In this document: piece by piece, positions 1-8,858 of the stretch | Position numbering within the stretch: position 1 is the first letter of the stretch | How the letters are laid out: each line of letters opens with the position of its first letter | Origin: Alphaproteobacteria bacterium | GTDB lineage: Bacteria > Pseudomonadota > Alphaproteobacteria > Micavibrionales > UBA2020 | Direction: 5' to 3' | DNA: 64,000 nt | Assembly (NCBI GenBank): GCA_016794125.1 | Contig: JAEUKT010000003.1 | Location: forward strand, 124,001 to 188,000 | Notes under the pieces: model-generated | Databases searched by the model: none | Told to the model about the DNA's origin: nothing | What the model saw: only the letters and a program-made list of their open reading frames with translations | Position numbers and translations under genes: made by a program

Positions 1-241
1 CCGCGATATCGACGATATTGATTTCATCATAGGGCGTTTCGGTGATCGCGCATTTGTACGAAAAACCGATATTGCCGAGGCCGATGCTGATTTCCGCGCG
101 CGTCTCCTGCCCCTTTTTCTCAAGGATGCGGGCGGCACGGATGAAGGGGATGAATTCCGGATAGGCCTCGATATCCATCAGGATTTTGTAAAGGTCCTTG
201 CGCGCCATCTTGATGACGCGTGTTTCATTTACCCTTGGCAT
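1..241 (-). CDS. RatA/Coq10-type START-domain protein (3' part beyond the window)
   Basis: This reading frame is cut by the left edge; 80 codons are visible. The protein begins MPRVNETRVIKMARKDLYKI and continues with a D-I-E-A-Y-P-E-F-I-P-F segment and I-R-A-A-R-I, the N-terminal signature of the START-like polyketide cyclase family that includes ubiquinone-binding Coq10 and the ribosome-associated RatA. The family binds hydrophobic ligands and probably acts in the cytoplasm or at the inner membrane. In alphaproteobacteria it is usually taken to be the Coq10-like quinone chaperone. The ATG at 241 lies inside the end of the upstream TPR gene (13-base overlap), so the two are probably co-transcribed. 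Family placement is firm; the choice between RatA and Coq10 function is not settled by sequence. Confidence 0.85.
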   Translation of the reverse strand, partial: MPRVNETRVIKMARKDLYKILMDIEAYPEFIPFIRAARILEKKGQETRAEISIGLGNIGFSYKCAITETPYDEINIVDIA

Positions 242-1590
242 GCGCGTTTTTCAAGATCGGACGCCACCTGCGCAAAAACAGAATTCCAGTCGCCGGGCGC
301 GGGCTGGCGCACAAGGCGCATCGCTGGATACCACGGCGTTGTATCGCCCGCCATGCCGTAAAGCCAGTAAGGGCGGTAATGCAGCAGGTTCCAGACCGGC
401 ACGCCGACGCTGCCCGCCAGATGTGCAACCGAACTGTCGGTCATAATGATCAGGTCAAGTTTGCTCACAGTCGCCGCCGTGTCGGAGAAATTATTCATGA
501 GCGACCCAAGGTCCGGAATAAGTCCGCCCGCGCCCGATGCCGCCAGCTGTTCTTCGCCGGGGCCTTTTTGCAGGCTGAACAGCTGCACGTTCGGAATCCC
601 AGCCAGCGGCAGGAAACGGTCGATCGAAACCGCGCGCTTGCGGTTTTCCGCGAAGGCCGGATTGCCGGACCAAACGATACCCACGCGCAGCCTTTTGCCC
701 GCGGCGTTCAGCAAAGCCTCCGCCTTTGGCGGCACGGCGGCATTCACGGCCAGCGGCGGTACGGGGGGAACGGTGGTCAGGCCGGTGTTGAAAATGCGCG
801 GCAGCGTCATGATCGGCAGATGGTAATCGAATTTCTCGCCCAGCGGCCCCGGCTCCACGATCCGGTCCACGCCCGGTACATCCCTGAACAGGTCATGCAG
901 CGCAGGGCGGCAGCCCAGCAGCACGCGCGCGCCGCGTTGCTTTAACAACGGTATATAACGAATGCAAAGGATCGTGTCGCCATAGCCCTGTTCTTCGCTG
1001 ATCAGGATCGTCTTACCGGTCAGGTCCTGCCCTTCCCATTTTGGCGCGCCATAGACGGGTTCTTTTTTGTGGCTGCGTTTCCAGCGTGCCTCGAAATCGG
1101 GCCAGCCTTCCTCGAAACGGCCCATGCTGCGCAGGATGATGCCGCGCTCCCACGCCGCTTCGTTGTGGTCGGGCTGCATTTTGCAGGCGATGTTGATCTG
1201 CTCGAGCGCCGCGTCGAGCTTCAGGAATTCCCGCAGCGCGAAGGCGTAATTCAGGCGGATATTGAAATCGTCCGGCGATAATTTCAGCGCCGCCGCATGC
1301 ATCGCCAGCGCCTCATCCTCGCGGTCAAGCGCGACAAGACAGTTGCCGGCATTCGTCATGAAGGACGCGTTATTCGGCTCAAGCTCGAGCGCGCGGCGCG
1401 AACAGGCGAGCGCCGCTTCGTATTTTTCAGTCTTGCGCAGCGCCACGCCCATATTCGCCCACAGCCCGGGCTCGCGCGGCGCCAACGGCACCAACTGCCT
1501 GAAAATTTCGAGAGATTCAACGTAATGGCCGTCGGCCAGAAGATCGGCGCCTTTTCTGAACAGGTCGGCAGGTTTGATCTGCATCGTCAT
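229..1590 (-). CDS. TPR protein with glycosyltransferase-9-like C-terminal domain
   Basis: A 453-residue protein. Residues from about 5 to 165 form tetratricopeptide repeats (for example YVESLEIFRQLVPLAPREP, then repeats spaced about 34 residues). From about 190 onward it resembles the ADP-heptose/GT-B glycosyltransferase-like half found in many TPR proteins: ISEEQGYGDTILCIRYIPLL, RVGIVWSGNP and IMTDSSVAHLAGSVGVPVW. The last motif matches the donor-binding D-T-x-x-x-H-x-A-x-A-L region of heptosyltransferases, here with S for T. It has no signal peptide. Its ATG at 1590 overlaps the stop of the deacetylase gene as ATGA, which implies translational coupling. Its substrate is unknown; a role in modifying a surface glycan or protein is an inference from the fold. 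Confidence 0.8.
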   Translation of the reverse strand: MTMQIKPADLFRKGADLLADGHYVESLEIFRQLVPLAPREPGLWANMGVALRKTEKYEAALACSRRALELEPNNASFMTNAGNCLVALDREDEALAMHAAALKLSPDDFNIRLNYAFALREFLKLDAALEQINIACKMQPDHNEAAWERGIILRSMGRFEEGWPDFEARWKRSHKKEPVYGAPKWEGQDLTGKTILISEEQGYGDTILCIRYIPLLKQRGARVLLGCRPALHDLFRDVPGVDRIVEPGPLGEKFDYHLPIMTLPRIFNTGLTTVPPVPPLAVNAAVPPKAEALLNAAGKRLRVGIVWSGNPAFAENRKRAVSIDRFLPLAGIPNVQLFSLQKGPGEEQLAASGAGGLIPDLGSLMNNFSDTAATVSKLDLIIMTDSSVAHLAGSVGVPVWNLLHYRPYWLYGMAGDTTPWYPAMRLVRQPAPGDWNSVFAQVASDLEKRACQG

Positions 1591-2633
1591 TTCGTTACCT
1601 TCGCAGCAGTCGCGAGTTTGGGCGCGTTGCGCAGCGCGATGATCTGGCTGACCGGGACAAGTTCATACCCCTTGGCCGCCAGCGACGGCAGCCATTTTTC
1701 AAGCGCGGCCAGCGTCACATCCTTGGGGTGTCCGATCGCAATCGCGGCACCCGCGCGGCGCGCGACCTGTTCGACCTGTATCAGCGAATTAGCCACCGCG
1801 GCAGGTGCGGTATCGTCATCCAGAAACACGTCACGATGCGTGGATTGCATGCCATGTTCGCGCGCCACTTTTTCCGCGATGCTGCCCGGTGCTGTCTTGC
1901 TGTCGAGGAACATCAACTTCTTTTCGGCCAGCGCAGCCATGACGATTGCCAGACCGTCGCGGTCCTTGGTGAACTTGCTGCCCATGTGGTTATTAACGGA
2001 AACATACCCCGTAAAAGATTCAAGGTTCTTCATGACACGTTCATGCAGCGCCAGGGGTGCCATTTCAACGCCCAGATAATCAGGCCCCGGATCGGCGGTT
2101 TTACGCTCCGGCTGCATCGGTAAATGCAGCATCAATTCATGCCCCGCTTGCTTGGCCGCGTCTGTCTGCTGCGCGATATTTGGACTATAAGGCAGATAGG
2201 AAAGCACTACGGCCGGCGGCAGCTTTACCGCGCGCGCGGAATGCAGGCGGTCAAGTCCCATATCGTCGATCACAATCGCGATCATCGGCTTGCGCCCCGC
2301 CATATGCTGCTTTGAAATAGGCTCCGGTTGCAGCGTTTTTTCCGCTCCTTGCTCTAGTGCCTCGTACTGGTACCTGCCGCCATCGGAAGAAATATTCAGA
2401 CCCAGCGGCGGCGCCAGCAACGGAGGCATTTGCACGGTGGTCGATAACCATTCAACGTCCTGCGGCGCTGTTTTCACCTCGACGGCAGGCGCAGACCAGA
2501 CAATATCGGGCTGCGGTGCTGAGGCCGTTTTATGCGACGCCCCCGCTGTTTCAGGCGGCACGGATTCAGCGGCAACCGCAATACTGGCGGCCGCAAAAAG
2601 CGCAAAGGCAAAGATGTATGGCGGATACTTCAT
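1587..2633 (-). CDS. Divergent polysaccharide deacetylase (YibQ/DUF610 family)
   Basis: A 348-residue exported protein. Residues 1-22 form a signal peptide ending AVA-AES. A low-complexity linker of about 85 residues follows, then the YibQ-type domain: MIAIVIDDMGLDRLHSARAV, HELMLHLPMQP, VSVNNHMGSKFT, LMFLDSKTAP and AAIAIGHPKDVTLAAL. These are the divergent polysaccharide deacetylase motifs, with the paired Asp near the start, N-N-H-M-G-S and a late G-H-P. The family is thought to work on envelope glycan or peptidoglycan in the periplasm, but its substrate has not been settled. It is first in the leftward operon and its stop overlaps the next ATG. Confidence 0.85.
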   Translation of the reverse strand: MKYPPYIFAFALFAAASIAVAAESVPPETAGASHKTASAPQPDIVWSAPAVEVKTAPQDVEWLSTTVQMPPLLAPPLGLNISSDGGRYQYEALEQGAEKTLQPEPISKQHMAGRKPMIAIVIDDMGLDRLHSARAVKLPPAVVLSYLPYSPNIAQQTDAAKQAGHELMLHLPMQPERKTADPGPDYLGVEMAPLALHERVMKNLESFTGYVSVNNHMGSKFTKDRDGLAIVMAALAEKKLMFLDSKTAPGSIAEKVAREHGMQSTHRDVFLDDDTAPAAVANSLIQVEQVARRAGAAIAIGHPKDVTLAALEKWLPSLAAKGYELVPVSQIIALRNAPKLATAAKVTK

Positions 2634-2738
2634 GAACTCCCGAAACCCCGTTTATATTCGCGCTTTTGCCGCCGGAATGCCAAGCCCAAAATCTGGGCGG
2701 ATTGAAGGGGTTGAAAGGAATAGCTTGACTTGACTCGC

Positions 2739-2753
2739 GAACTAAACTAGAAC
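2739..2753 (+). promoter_or_regulatory. SOS box (LexA operator) upstream of lexA
   Basis: GAAC, seven bases (TAAACTA), GAAC: the exact complement of the alphaproteobacterial LexA site GTTC-N7-GTTC. It lies 36 bases before the lexA start, next to two overlapping TTGACT -35-like hexamers at 2725-2735. LexA bound here would block its own promoter, giving the usual autorepression that is lifted on DNA damage. Confidence 0.9.
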
Positions 2754-2788
2754 AAAAGAAGAATAGGTTTCTAACAAGGGGAATCCCG

Positions 2789-3481
2789 ATGCTCACCAAA
2801 AAACAGCGCGACCTGCTCATTTATATCAACGATTACATCCAGAAGACCGGCCTTTCGCCGTCTTTTGAAGAGATGAAGACCGGTCTCGACCTGAAATCTA
2901 AATCGGGCATCCACCGCCTGATCAACGCCCTTGTCGAACGCGGTTTTCTGGAGCGCCTGCCGAACAAGGCGCGCGCGCTGGAAGTGAAAAAACTGCCCGA
3001 AAACGTCGTTTCCCTGCAATCCCAGCAGGCTTCGCGCCGCACCCCCGCAGCAGCAGGTTCGCTGCGCCCGGCCAACAATTTCCGCACCAGCGGCGAAGAA
3101 CTCGTCCAGCTGCCCATCCACGGCAAAATCGCCGCCGGCACCCCGATCGAGGCTGTGCGCGACGAAGTCGACACTATCGGCGTACCCATGAGCATGCTGG
3201 GCATGCAGCCCTGCTATGCCCTGACGATTGAAGGGGATTCCATGATGAAAGCCGGCATCATGGACGGCGATATCGTCATCATCGAAAAATGCGACCGCGC
3301 CAATGACGGCGATATTGTTGTGGCGCTGGTGAACGAGGAAGAAGTCACCCTGAAACGCCTGCGCCGCGAAATCGGTCAGGTCGTCCTGATGCCCGAAAAC
3401 GATGCTTACCAGCCCATCCGCCTGCCCCCCAGCCAGGTGCGCATTCAGGGCAAGCTGCGCAGCCTGTTCCGAAACTACTAA
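2789..3481 (+). CDS. lexA: LexA repressor, SOS regulator and self-cleaving serine protease
   Basis: A 230-residue LexA of normal alphaproteobacterial length. Residues 1-65 are the winged-helix DNA-binding domain (LTKKQRDLLIYINDYIQKTG, then SKSGIHRLINALVERGFLER). The C-terminal S24 peptidase domain holds the Ala116-Gly117 cleavage bond (GKIAAGTPIEA), the nucleophile Ser151 (EGDSM) and the general base Lys189 (VTLKRL). RecA-stimulated self-cleavage would inactivate it. The start is supported by an AAGGGG ribosome site at 2776-2781. It carries its own SOS box upstream and is transcribed away from the deacetylase operon. Confidence 0.97.
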   Translation: MLTKKQRDLLIYINDYIQKTGLSPSFEEMKTGLDLKSKSGIHRLINALVERGFLERLPNKARALEVKKLPENVVSLQSQQASRRTPAAAGSLRPANNFRTSGEELVQLPIHGKIAAGTPIEAVRDEVDTIGVPMSMLGMQPCYALTIEGDSMMKAGIMDGDIVIIEKCDRANDGDIVVALVNEEEVTLKRLRREIGQVVLMPENDAYQPIRLPPSQVRIQGKLRSLFRNY

Positions 3482-3584
3482 TCCGGCAGGACCGCGCTTT
3501 TAGGGTTAGAAAATTTCAGGTTGCGCTTTACTTTCTGGGTTCTGTAGGCGTATATTGCGCCGATAGATTACGGAAAGAATGACT

Positions 3585-3905
3585 ATGAAGCTGAAATTCC
3601 CCACCATCGCCAAGACCGCCACTTACGGTCTGATGCACGTGACCATCTCGTTTTTCGTGTCATGGTTCGTGACCTATAGCCTGACGCATGATATCCGCGC
3701 CAGCTTCGTCACCGCCCTCGGCATCTCGATCCTCGAACCGTCCATCCAGATCGTCGGCTATTACTTCCATGAAAAGGCATGGATTAGGTGGGGTAAAAAC
3801 CACCCGTCACAGGCTGCCCCTGAATGGAACGTCACGGGCTGCGCGCATCATCACCACCATGATGGCCACCATCATCACGGGCACGACCATCATCACAAGC
3901 ACTAA
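3585..3905 (+). CDS. DUF2061 small membrane protein with a histidine-rich tail
   Basis: A protein of 106 residues. The body matches DUF2061: TATYGLMHVTISFFVSWFVT, a hydrophobic hairpin with a second membrane stretch ITALG-like to IQIVGYYFHEKAWIRWGK. After a short linker the last 21 residues contain 14 histidines with Asp and Gly (CAHHHHHDGHHHH, then GHDHHHKH). DUF2061 proteins are uncharacterised. The tail suggests binding of zinc, nickel or copper at the membrane, which is an inference. Two ATGs lie close together: 3579 is too near the GGAAAG ribosome site, so 3585 is preferred. It is separated from lexA by about 100 bases. Confidence 0.75.
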   Translation: MKLKFPTIAKTATYGLMHVTISFFVSWFVTYSLTHDIRASFVTALGISILEPSIQIVGYYFHEKAWIRWGKNHPSQAAPEWNVTGCAHHHHHDGHHHHGHDHHHKH

Positions 3906-3925
3906 TGGTGCTTTCTTAAGGTAAT

Positions 3926-4165
3926 TTATAAAGGTTTACCAAGCTTGCGCGGCTTATCAAGTGATGGCGCAAGATCATTTCGTAACGCTCTGATTTCGTC
4001 TGTTAAAGTATCCAGCTGTTGGGATACTTTCTTAAAAATCTCCAGAAGTGCTTTGTCATTCGCCAGCGACTGATCGACCTTGCCGTTCAGCTTTGCCAAC
4101 TCACGGGCGGACTCGGTGGTGCCTTTGCGTACATCGTTGATTTCGCTTTGCGACCACTCGGTCAT
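3926..4165 (-). CDS. Small coiled-coil protein of unknown function
   Basis: A 79-residue soluble protein rich in charged residues. It starts MTEWSQSEINDVRKG and runs into a heptad-like helix (ARELAKLNGKVDQSLANDKA, LLEIFKKVSQQLDTLTDEIR), followed by a short basic, proline-containing tail. I do not recognise a family. An AGGATG ribosome site precedes the ATG (complement of 4166-4173). It sits between the end of the DUF2061 gene and the end of comEC and could be co-transcribed with neither. Confidence 0.6.
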   Translation of the reverse strand: MTEWSQSEINDVRKGTTESARELAKLNGKVDQSLANDKALLEIFKKVSQQLDTLTDEIRALRNDLAPSLDKPRKLGKPL

Positions 4166-4221
4166 GGCATCCTCCGGTTGAGATAGTCCAATCGACCATT
4201 TTTATGGCAATTTGTCAACCT

Positions 4222-6306
4222 TTACTGACGGCCGGTCCATGGTCGTTTGCCACGCTCTCCCTGAACCGTCTCGATCCGCACCTTTTCCGGCGACAGGTAA
4301 ATGGCATGCGCCCCCTTCCGCCAAATATCCCAACGGTCCAGCAGCATGGTCTGGCGGTGGCATTCTTCGGCATTCTTGAAGGGCTCTATGCTCAGGATCA
4401 GGTCGGCTTCGGCACAGTTTTCCGGCAGGGCACCTTTGTCCATAACAAATAACACGCGATGCCCCTTGGCCTCGAACCGGCATCTCTCGGCTGAACAGGA
4501 AACCACCCTCCCCTGTCCTTCCTCCGGCCAGAAATCGATGCCCTGCCCGCCCTCGCGTTCTTTCCACTCGTTACGAATGAATTTTTCCTTGGTTTTGGAC
4601 GATACCCACAGCACACCATCCGGTGCGCGCACCGCGAACAAATCGACGCGGTTGGATACCAATATATCCGGCCTTGGCGTCATCGGGATCAGGATGCAGC
4701 CAGCCATGATGGGCAACAGGCCAAGGTAGCGCATTTTCTTCTGCCAGATCGCCAGCCATAGCCCGCCGATAGCAAACAGCGCCAGCAGCCCCGCTGGCCA
4801 CGCATCCGCATGTTGCGACGCATGCGGCCACGCCGCCACCGTTTCCGCGACGTTCATGATCAGCCCAAGGCTTTGCTCCGTCACATATAGCGGCCATTGC
4901 TCCAGCCCCAGCGGCATCAGTACGCAGGCGATCAGTCCCGCCGGAAAAGTGATAAACGATGAAATCGGCACCGCAATGATATTGGCGATCATCCCGCCCG
5001 TCAGCGACATGCTGGAAAAATGGAACAGCGAAAACGGCGCAGTCGCAACCCCCGCCACCAGCGTCGAGACAAAACAGCCCAAAAGATACAGCGCATAGCG
5101 CCGGTACCACGGGGCTTCGTGCAGCTGTTGCGACCACCAGTTCTGTGTCGATTCATAAACGGCCACCAGCCCGACCACGGCGGCGAATGACAGCTGGAAA
5201 CTGGCGCCCGGCAAAGATTCCGGCTCGAACAGCAAAATGACAAGCGCGGAAAACGCGACGATGCGCAGCGTAAACGGGTCGCGGTCCGCCATGATCGCGC
5301 CCATGATGATGCAGACCGACAACACGGCGCGTTGCGCAGGCACGGGCGCGCCGATCAGCAGCATGTAGAAAACCGCAATCGCAATCGCCGCGCCCGCCGC
5401 GATTTTCTTGATCGGCCAGCGCAGCGCGACATAGGGAAACGCCGCCAGCAAAGCCCGCACGATAAAAAACACGAAACCGCCGATCAGCAGGAAGTGCGAG
5501 CCCGAAATCGCGATCAGGTGCGCGATGCCCGACAGCCGCGTCACTTCCCATGTTTTTTCCGATATGCCGTCGTCTTCGCCCACCATGAACGCCGTGATCA
5601 GGGCGGCATGTTCCTTGTCCTGTACCCGTGCTTCGATATGCTCGCGGATATAGCGGCGCAGGTTTTCAAACAGAAAACCGCGCTCCGCCTTCGCGGTTAT
5701 CTCGGCATCGGCCAGCGCATATCCCGTCGCGCCCAGCCGCTTGAAAAATGCGTGGCGCTGGAAATCGAAAGCGCCCGGCAGAACCGGCGGCGATAACGGC
5801 ATCAGCGCCGCGCGCACCCTCAGCGTATCGCCCGCACGCGGGCGCGCCGCGTCATTGTTTTTCAACTTCACGCGCACGCGTTCAGGCAGGGATTTTTGTT
5901 TTACCTCCCCCTCGGCAAGCCGGATATTGTCCAGCACCACGCGCCAGCCTTTTTCAAGCGGGACCGCCTCCACCACGCGCCCCTCGACTGTCACGCCATA
6001 GGCTTTTTTCTCCAGCACAGGGGCGGATACATACCATGTGCGCAGGCAGCCCGCCGTGAAACCCGTCACGATCAGCAGCGCGACGACCCAGAAATGCATG
6101 AAAACTTTATTGGCATGGAACGGCGCCCATATCGCCACCAGCATGGCAAGCGCCACCGGCCCCGCCAGCAATGGCGGCTCGACCGGCAGGCTGAAATAAA
6201 ACGCGATGCCCAGCGCCAGCGGCACGGGCAGCCACAGCAGCCATCTGTCGCGCTCCTCCAGCAAAGCGTTGAGCAAATTCGGCATTTTCATCGTTATATG
6301 CGGCAC
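4222..6306 (-). CDS. comEC: ComEC/Rec2 DNA-uptake channel protein
   Basis: A 694-residue polytopic membrane protein. The N-terminal DUF4131 region (two membrane segments, then a soluble OB-like part with RVVEAVPLEKGWRVVLDNIR) is followed by the competence domain: EHAALITAFMVGEDDGISEK, GIAHLIAISGSHFLLIGGFV and GAPVPAQRAVLSVCIIMGAI. These are the hallmark ComEC motifs (I-S-G-x-H and the P-A-x-R-A segment). It would form the inner-membrane channel for single-stranded DNA during transformation. As in many alphaproteobacterial members, the C-terminus is a short variant region, not a full metallo-beta-lactamase domain. Later ATGs at 6291 and 6285 are possible starts, as no good ribosome site precedes 6306. 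The lexA-comEC-gltX order is typical of the class. Confidence 0.93.
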   Translation of the reverse strand: MPHITMKMPNLLNALLEERDRWLLWLPVPLALGIAFYFSLPVEPPLLAGPVALAMLVAIWAPFHANKVFMHFWVVALLIVTGFTAGCLRTWYVSAPVLEKKAYGVTVEGRVVEAVPLEKGWRVVLDNIRLAEGEVKQKSLPERVRVKLKNNDAARPRAGDTLRVRAALMPLSPPVLPGAFDFQRHAFFKRLGATGYALADAEITAKAERGFLFENLRRYIREHIEARVQDKEHAALITAFMVGEDDGISEKTWEVTRLSGIAHLIAISGSHFLLIGGFVFFIVRALLAAFPYVALRWPIKKIAAGAAIAIAVFYMLLIGAPVPAQRAVLSVCIIMGAIMADRDPFTLRIVAFSALVILLFEPESLPGASFQLSFAAVVGLVAVYESTQNWWSQQLHEAPWYRRYALYLLGCFVSTLVAGVATAPFSLFHFSSMSLTGGMIANIIAVPISSFITFPAGLIACVLMPLGLEQWPLYVTEQSLGLIMNVAETVAAWPHASQHADAWPAGLLALFAIGGLWLAIWQKKMRYLGLLPIMAGCILIPMTPRPDILVSNRVDLFAVRAPDGVLWVSSKTKEKFIRNEWKEREGGQGIDFWPEEGQGRVVSCSAERCRFEAKGHRVLFVMDKGALPENCAEADLILSIEPFKNAEECHRQTMLLDRWDIWRKGAHAIYLSPEKVRIETVQGERGKRPWTGRQ

Positions 6307-6372
6307 ATTCTAAAGGGGTTGAGTTTGGCATATTAAACCCATACAATCCATGCGCTTATTGAAAGGTTTTAT

Positions 6373-7788
6373 ATGTCCCAGATCGTCACACGTTTCGCCC
6401 CCTCCCCGACCGGCTACCTGCATATCGGCGGCGCGCGCACGGCATTGTTCAACTGGCTGTTCACCCGTCATTACGGCGGCAAGTTCCTGCTGCGCATCGA
6501 GGATACCGACCGCGCACGCTCGACCGATGCGGCGGTGAAGGCGATTTTCAACGGCCTCAACTGGCTGGGCATCGAATTCGACGAAGAACCGATCTTTCAA
6601 TTCGCGCGCATGAACCGCCATGCCGAGGTCGCGCATGAACTGGTGAAGCGCGGCAAGGCGTATTTCTGCTACACCTCGCCCGAAGAACTCGAACAACTGC
6701 GCCAGCAGCAGCAAAGCGCAAACGCGCTTGGCAACCTGAACACCATCCTGCGCGAACGCGCGGAAAAAGACGCGAAAAACCCGCCCGCCGACCGCAAGCC
6801 CGCCGTGCGCATCAAGGCGCCGTCCGGCAACAACGGCGAAATGTCGATTACGGATCAAGTTCAGGGCGAAGTGAAAGTGCCGTATACGCAGCTCGACGAC
6901 ATGGTCATGCTGCGCGCCGACGGCACGCCGACCTATATGCTTTCCGTCGTGGTCGATGACCATGATATGGGCATCACGCATATCATCCGCGGCGATGACC
7001 ACCTGACCAACGCATTCCGCCAGCGCATGATTTACGACGCGATGGAATGGAGCGTTCCCAGCTTCTCGCACATCCCGCTCATCCACGGGCCGGACGGCGC
7101 GAAGCTGTCGAAGCGCCACGGCGCGCTGGCGGTCGAGGCCTATGCGGAAATGGGTTACCTGCCCGAAGCGATGCGCAACTACCTGCTGCGCCTCGGCTGG
7201 GGGCATGGCGATACCGAAATTATCACCAGCGAAGACGCGATGAAGATTTTCGAACTGACCGATATCGGCCAGTCGCCGTCGCGCATGGATTTCGCCAAGC
7301 TCGCGAATGTGAACGCGCATTACCTGCGCCTGGCCGATGACGACCGCCTGATGACGCTTTTGAAACCCTATCTCGAAAAAGAACTGGGCGCAGTGCCCGA
7401 TGAAGTCGGCCTGCAACGCCTGAAGCACGGGTTGAAGGATCTGAAGGAACGCGCGCAGACGCTGATCGAGCTTGCGAAGGCAGGCCTGTTTTATTTGCGC
7501 CAGCGCCCGCTGCCCCTGACCGAGGACGCGGCCAAGGTGCTGGATCCCGCGACGCGCGCGCTGATCGGCGAAATGAAACAGGCCCTGGCCAGCGTCAGCG
7601 ATTTCAAGCATGTCCAGATCGAAAGCGTGCTGAAGGAATTTTCGGCCAAAAAAGAGCTGAAACTGGGCAAAGTGGCGATGCCGCTGCGCGCCGCCATCAC
7701 CGGCACGACGAACAGCCCGTCAGTCTTCCATGTCGCTGAAATCCTTGGGAAAGAAGAAACGCTGGCCCGTCTGGATGATGTTGCTTAA
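6373..7788 (+). CDS. gltX: Glutamyl-tRNA synthetase
   Basis: A 471-residue class I aminoacyl-tRNA synthetase that charges tRNA-Glu (and, in bacteria lacking GlnRS, tRNA-Gln). The HIGH motif appears as YLHIGGARTALFNWLF, followed by RIEDTDRARS. The KMSKS motif is GAKLSKRHGA, near residue 240. The C-terminal anticodon-binding helices include a typical EVLGKEETL-like end (AEILGKEETLARLDDVA). The length is standard. It starts 66 bases from the divergently transcribed comEC. It is essential cytoplasmic machinery. Confidence 0.97.
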   Translation: MSQIVTRFAPSPTGYLHIGGARTALFNWLFTRHYGGKFLLRIEDTDRARSTDAAVKAIFNGLNWLGIEFDEEPIFQFARMNRHAEVAHELVKRGKAYFCYTSPEELEQLRQQQQSANALGNLNTILRERAEKDAKNPPADRKPAVRIKAPSGNNGEMSITDQVQGEVKVPYTQLDDMVMLRADGTPTYMLSVVVDDHDMGITHIIRGDDHLTNAFRQRMIYDAMEWSVPSFSHIPLIHGPDGAKLSKRHGALAVEAYAEMGYLPEAMRNYLLRLGWGHGDTEIITSEDAMKIFELTDIGQSPSRMDFAKLANVNAHYLRLADDDRLMTLLKPYLEKELGAVPDEVGLQRLKHGLKDLKERAQTLIELAKAGLFYLRQRPLPLTEDAAKVLDPATRALIGEMKQALASVSDFKHVQIESVLKEFSAKKELKLGKVAMPLRAAITGTTNSPSVFHVAEILGKEETLARLDDVA

Positions 7789-7802
7789 GGCACGTTATTC
7801 GA

Positions 7803-7831
7803 TTGACATAATTTTGCCATAAGTATAGTGT
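7803..7831 (+). promoter_or_regulatory. Sigma70-type promoter for the membrane protein gene at 7863
   Basis: TTGACA at 7803-7808 is followed after 17 bases by TAGTGT at 7826-7831. The -35 box is a perfect consensus and the -10 box is imperfect. It lies directly after gltX and about 30 bases before the ribosome site of the next gene, so that gene need not depend on gltX transcription. Confidence 0.6.
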
Positions 7832-7862
7832 CGCGGCAGTGCCAAACAGGGGTTCTGCCAAT

Positions 7863-8858
7863 ATGAGCAATTATCTGGTCCGCAACGTCGAACTGCTCGA
7901 TAAATCCATGCGCAACGTGCTGCAGGCGGCCGCTTTGGTTAGCCCGCTCGCTGGCGCGTTCTACGGCTTTGCCGGCGGCTTCGGGCTGGCGGGCGTGTTG
8001 TCCGGGCTTTGGGTCGCGCCTGCGATGGCCTTGGGCGTTCTGGGCACATATCACCTGATCGCAACCGGCGGCAGCGATATCGTAAAAATGGCAAAAACCG
8101 TCAAAGACGAAGGGCTGCTCAAAGGGCTTTTGAAGCCGTCCAGAATTCTCGATTTCGCCAAAAAATCCCTCAACACCGCCTATCGCAGCCTGATCACCGT
8201 CCTGCCCGGCAGCATGGCCGCGATTGCCACGTCGATGGGCGCAGTGCTGAGCGCGCCGGGCGTGCTGTTCGCGCATGCCACGACCGCCGCAACCGTGCTG
8301 AGCCCCGTATTCCTTGTGCCTGCACTGATCGGCGGTGCGGCGTTGTTTGTGGCGGGCGGCGCGCTTGGCAGCATGATTGCGGAGAAACTGGCCGCGCATC
8401 ATGTCACGCCGCTGTTTTCGCCGCTGGAAGGAGCATCGCGCGGCGAGCGCCTGCAGTCATTTTTGGGCCGCGTGCTGTCGTATCACAAAGACGGCGAAGC
8501 ACCGCTGGAAAAACGCCATCCCGTTTCTTTCGCCGCCATCGCAATCGGCACCATCGGCAGCGGCATCGCAGCTGCCGCTTTCGGCTGGGGAATCCTGCCC
8601 GCCGCGCTGATCGGCAGCTGGGTCGGCGGCGCAATCACCCTGCCGCTGCAAGACGCCGCCGTCGATGCCGACCGCGAAAAACACCGCAAGGTCACGCCCG
8701 TCAAAACTGTCGTCACGCAAAACAAACCCGCCGAAGGCCCGCAGCCTTTTGCAAAACCCAAGCTGGCCGACCTGTTCGGCTATAAAACAGGTGTTTCGCC
8801 CGCAGAGGCAAATAATGCGCCTGCAGCCGTTTCCCAGCCGAAACCGCCGACGACGTGA
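7863..8858 (+). CDS. Gly/Ala-rich membrane protein of unknown function
   Basis: A 331-residue protein beginning MSNYLVRNVELLDKSM. It carries several hydrophobic, small-residue-rich stretches: LAGAFYGFAGGFGLAGVLSG, then PAMALGVLGTYHLIATGG, then a long Ala/Gly block around residues 110-170, and a last pair near 225-265 (IAIGTIGSGIAAAAFGWGIL). These look like membrane hairpins of the glycine-zipper kind. The C-terminus is soluble and proline-rich. I recognise no family. An in-frame GTG at 7839 would add eight residues, but CAGGGG at 7847-7852 favours the ATG at 7863. Its own promoter precedes it. The next gene has a similar composition, which hints at a related role. Confidence 0.7.
   Translation: MSNYLVRNVELLDKSMRNVLQAAALVSPLAGAFYGFAGGFGLAGVLSGLWVAPAMALGVLGTYHLIATGGSDIVKMAKTVKDEGLLKGLLKPSRILDFAKKSLNTAYRSLITVLPGSMAAIATSMGAVLSAPGVLFAHATTAATVLSPVFLVPALIGGAALFVAGGALGSMIAEKLAAHHVTPLFSPLEGASRGERLQSFLGRVLSYHKDGEAPLEKRHPVSFAAIAIGTIGSGIAAAAFGWGILPAALIGSWVGGAITLPLQDAAVDADREKHRKVTPVKTVVTQNKPAEGPQPFAKPKLADLFGYKTGVSPAEANNAPAAVSQPKPPTT

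Noticed and set aside
3840-3902. Repeated CAT/CAC as a CRISPR or DNA repeat
   Set aside because: It is only the histidine codons of the DUF2061 tail. I saw no CRISPR array anywhere in the window.
6310-7611. 433-codon open frame on the minus strand across gltX
   Set aside because: It lies entirely antisense to gltX, has no ribosome site, and its composition is that of a mirror frame in high-GC coding DNA.
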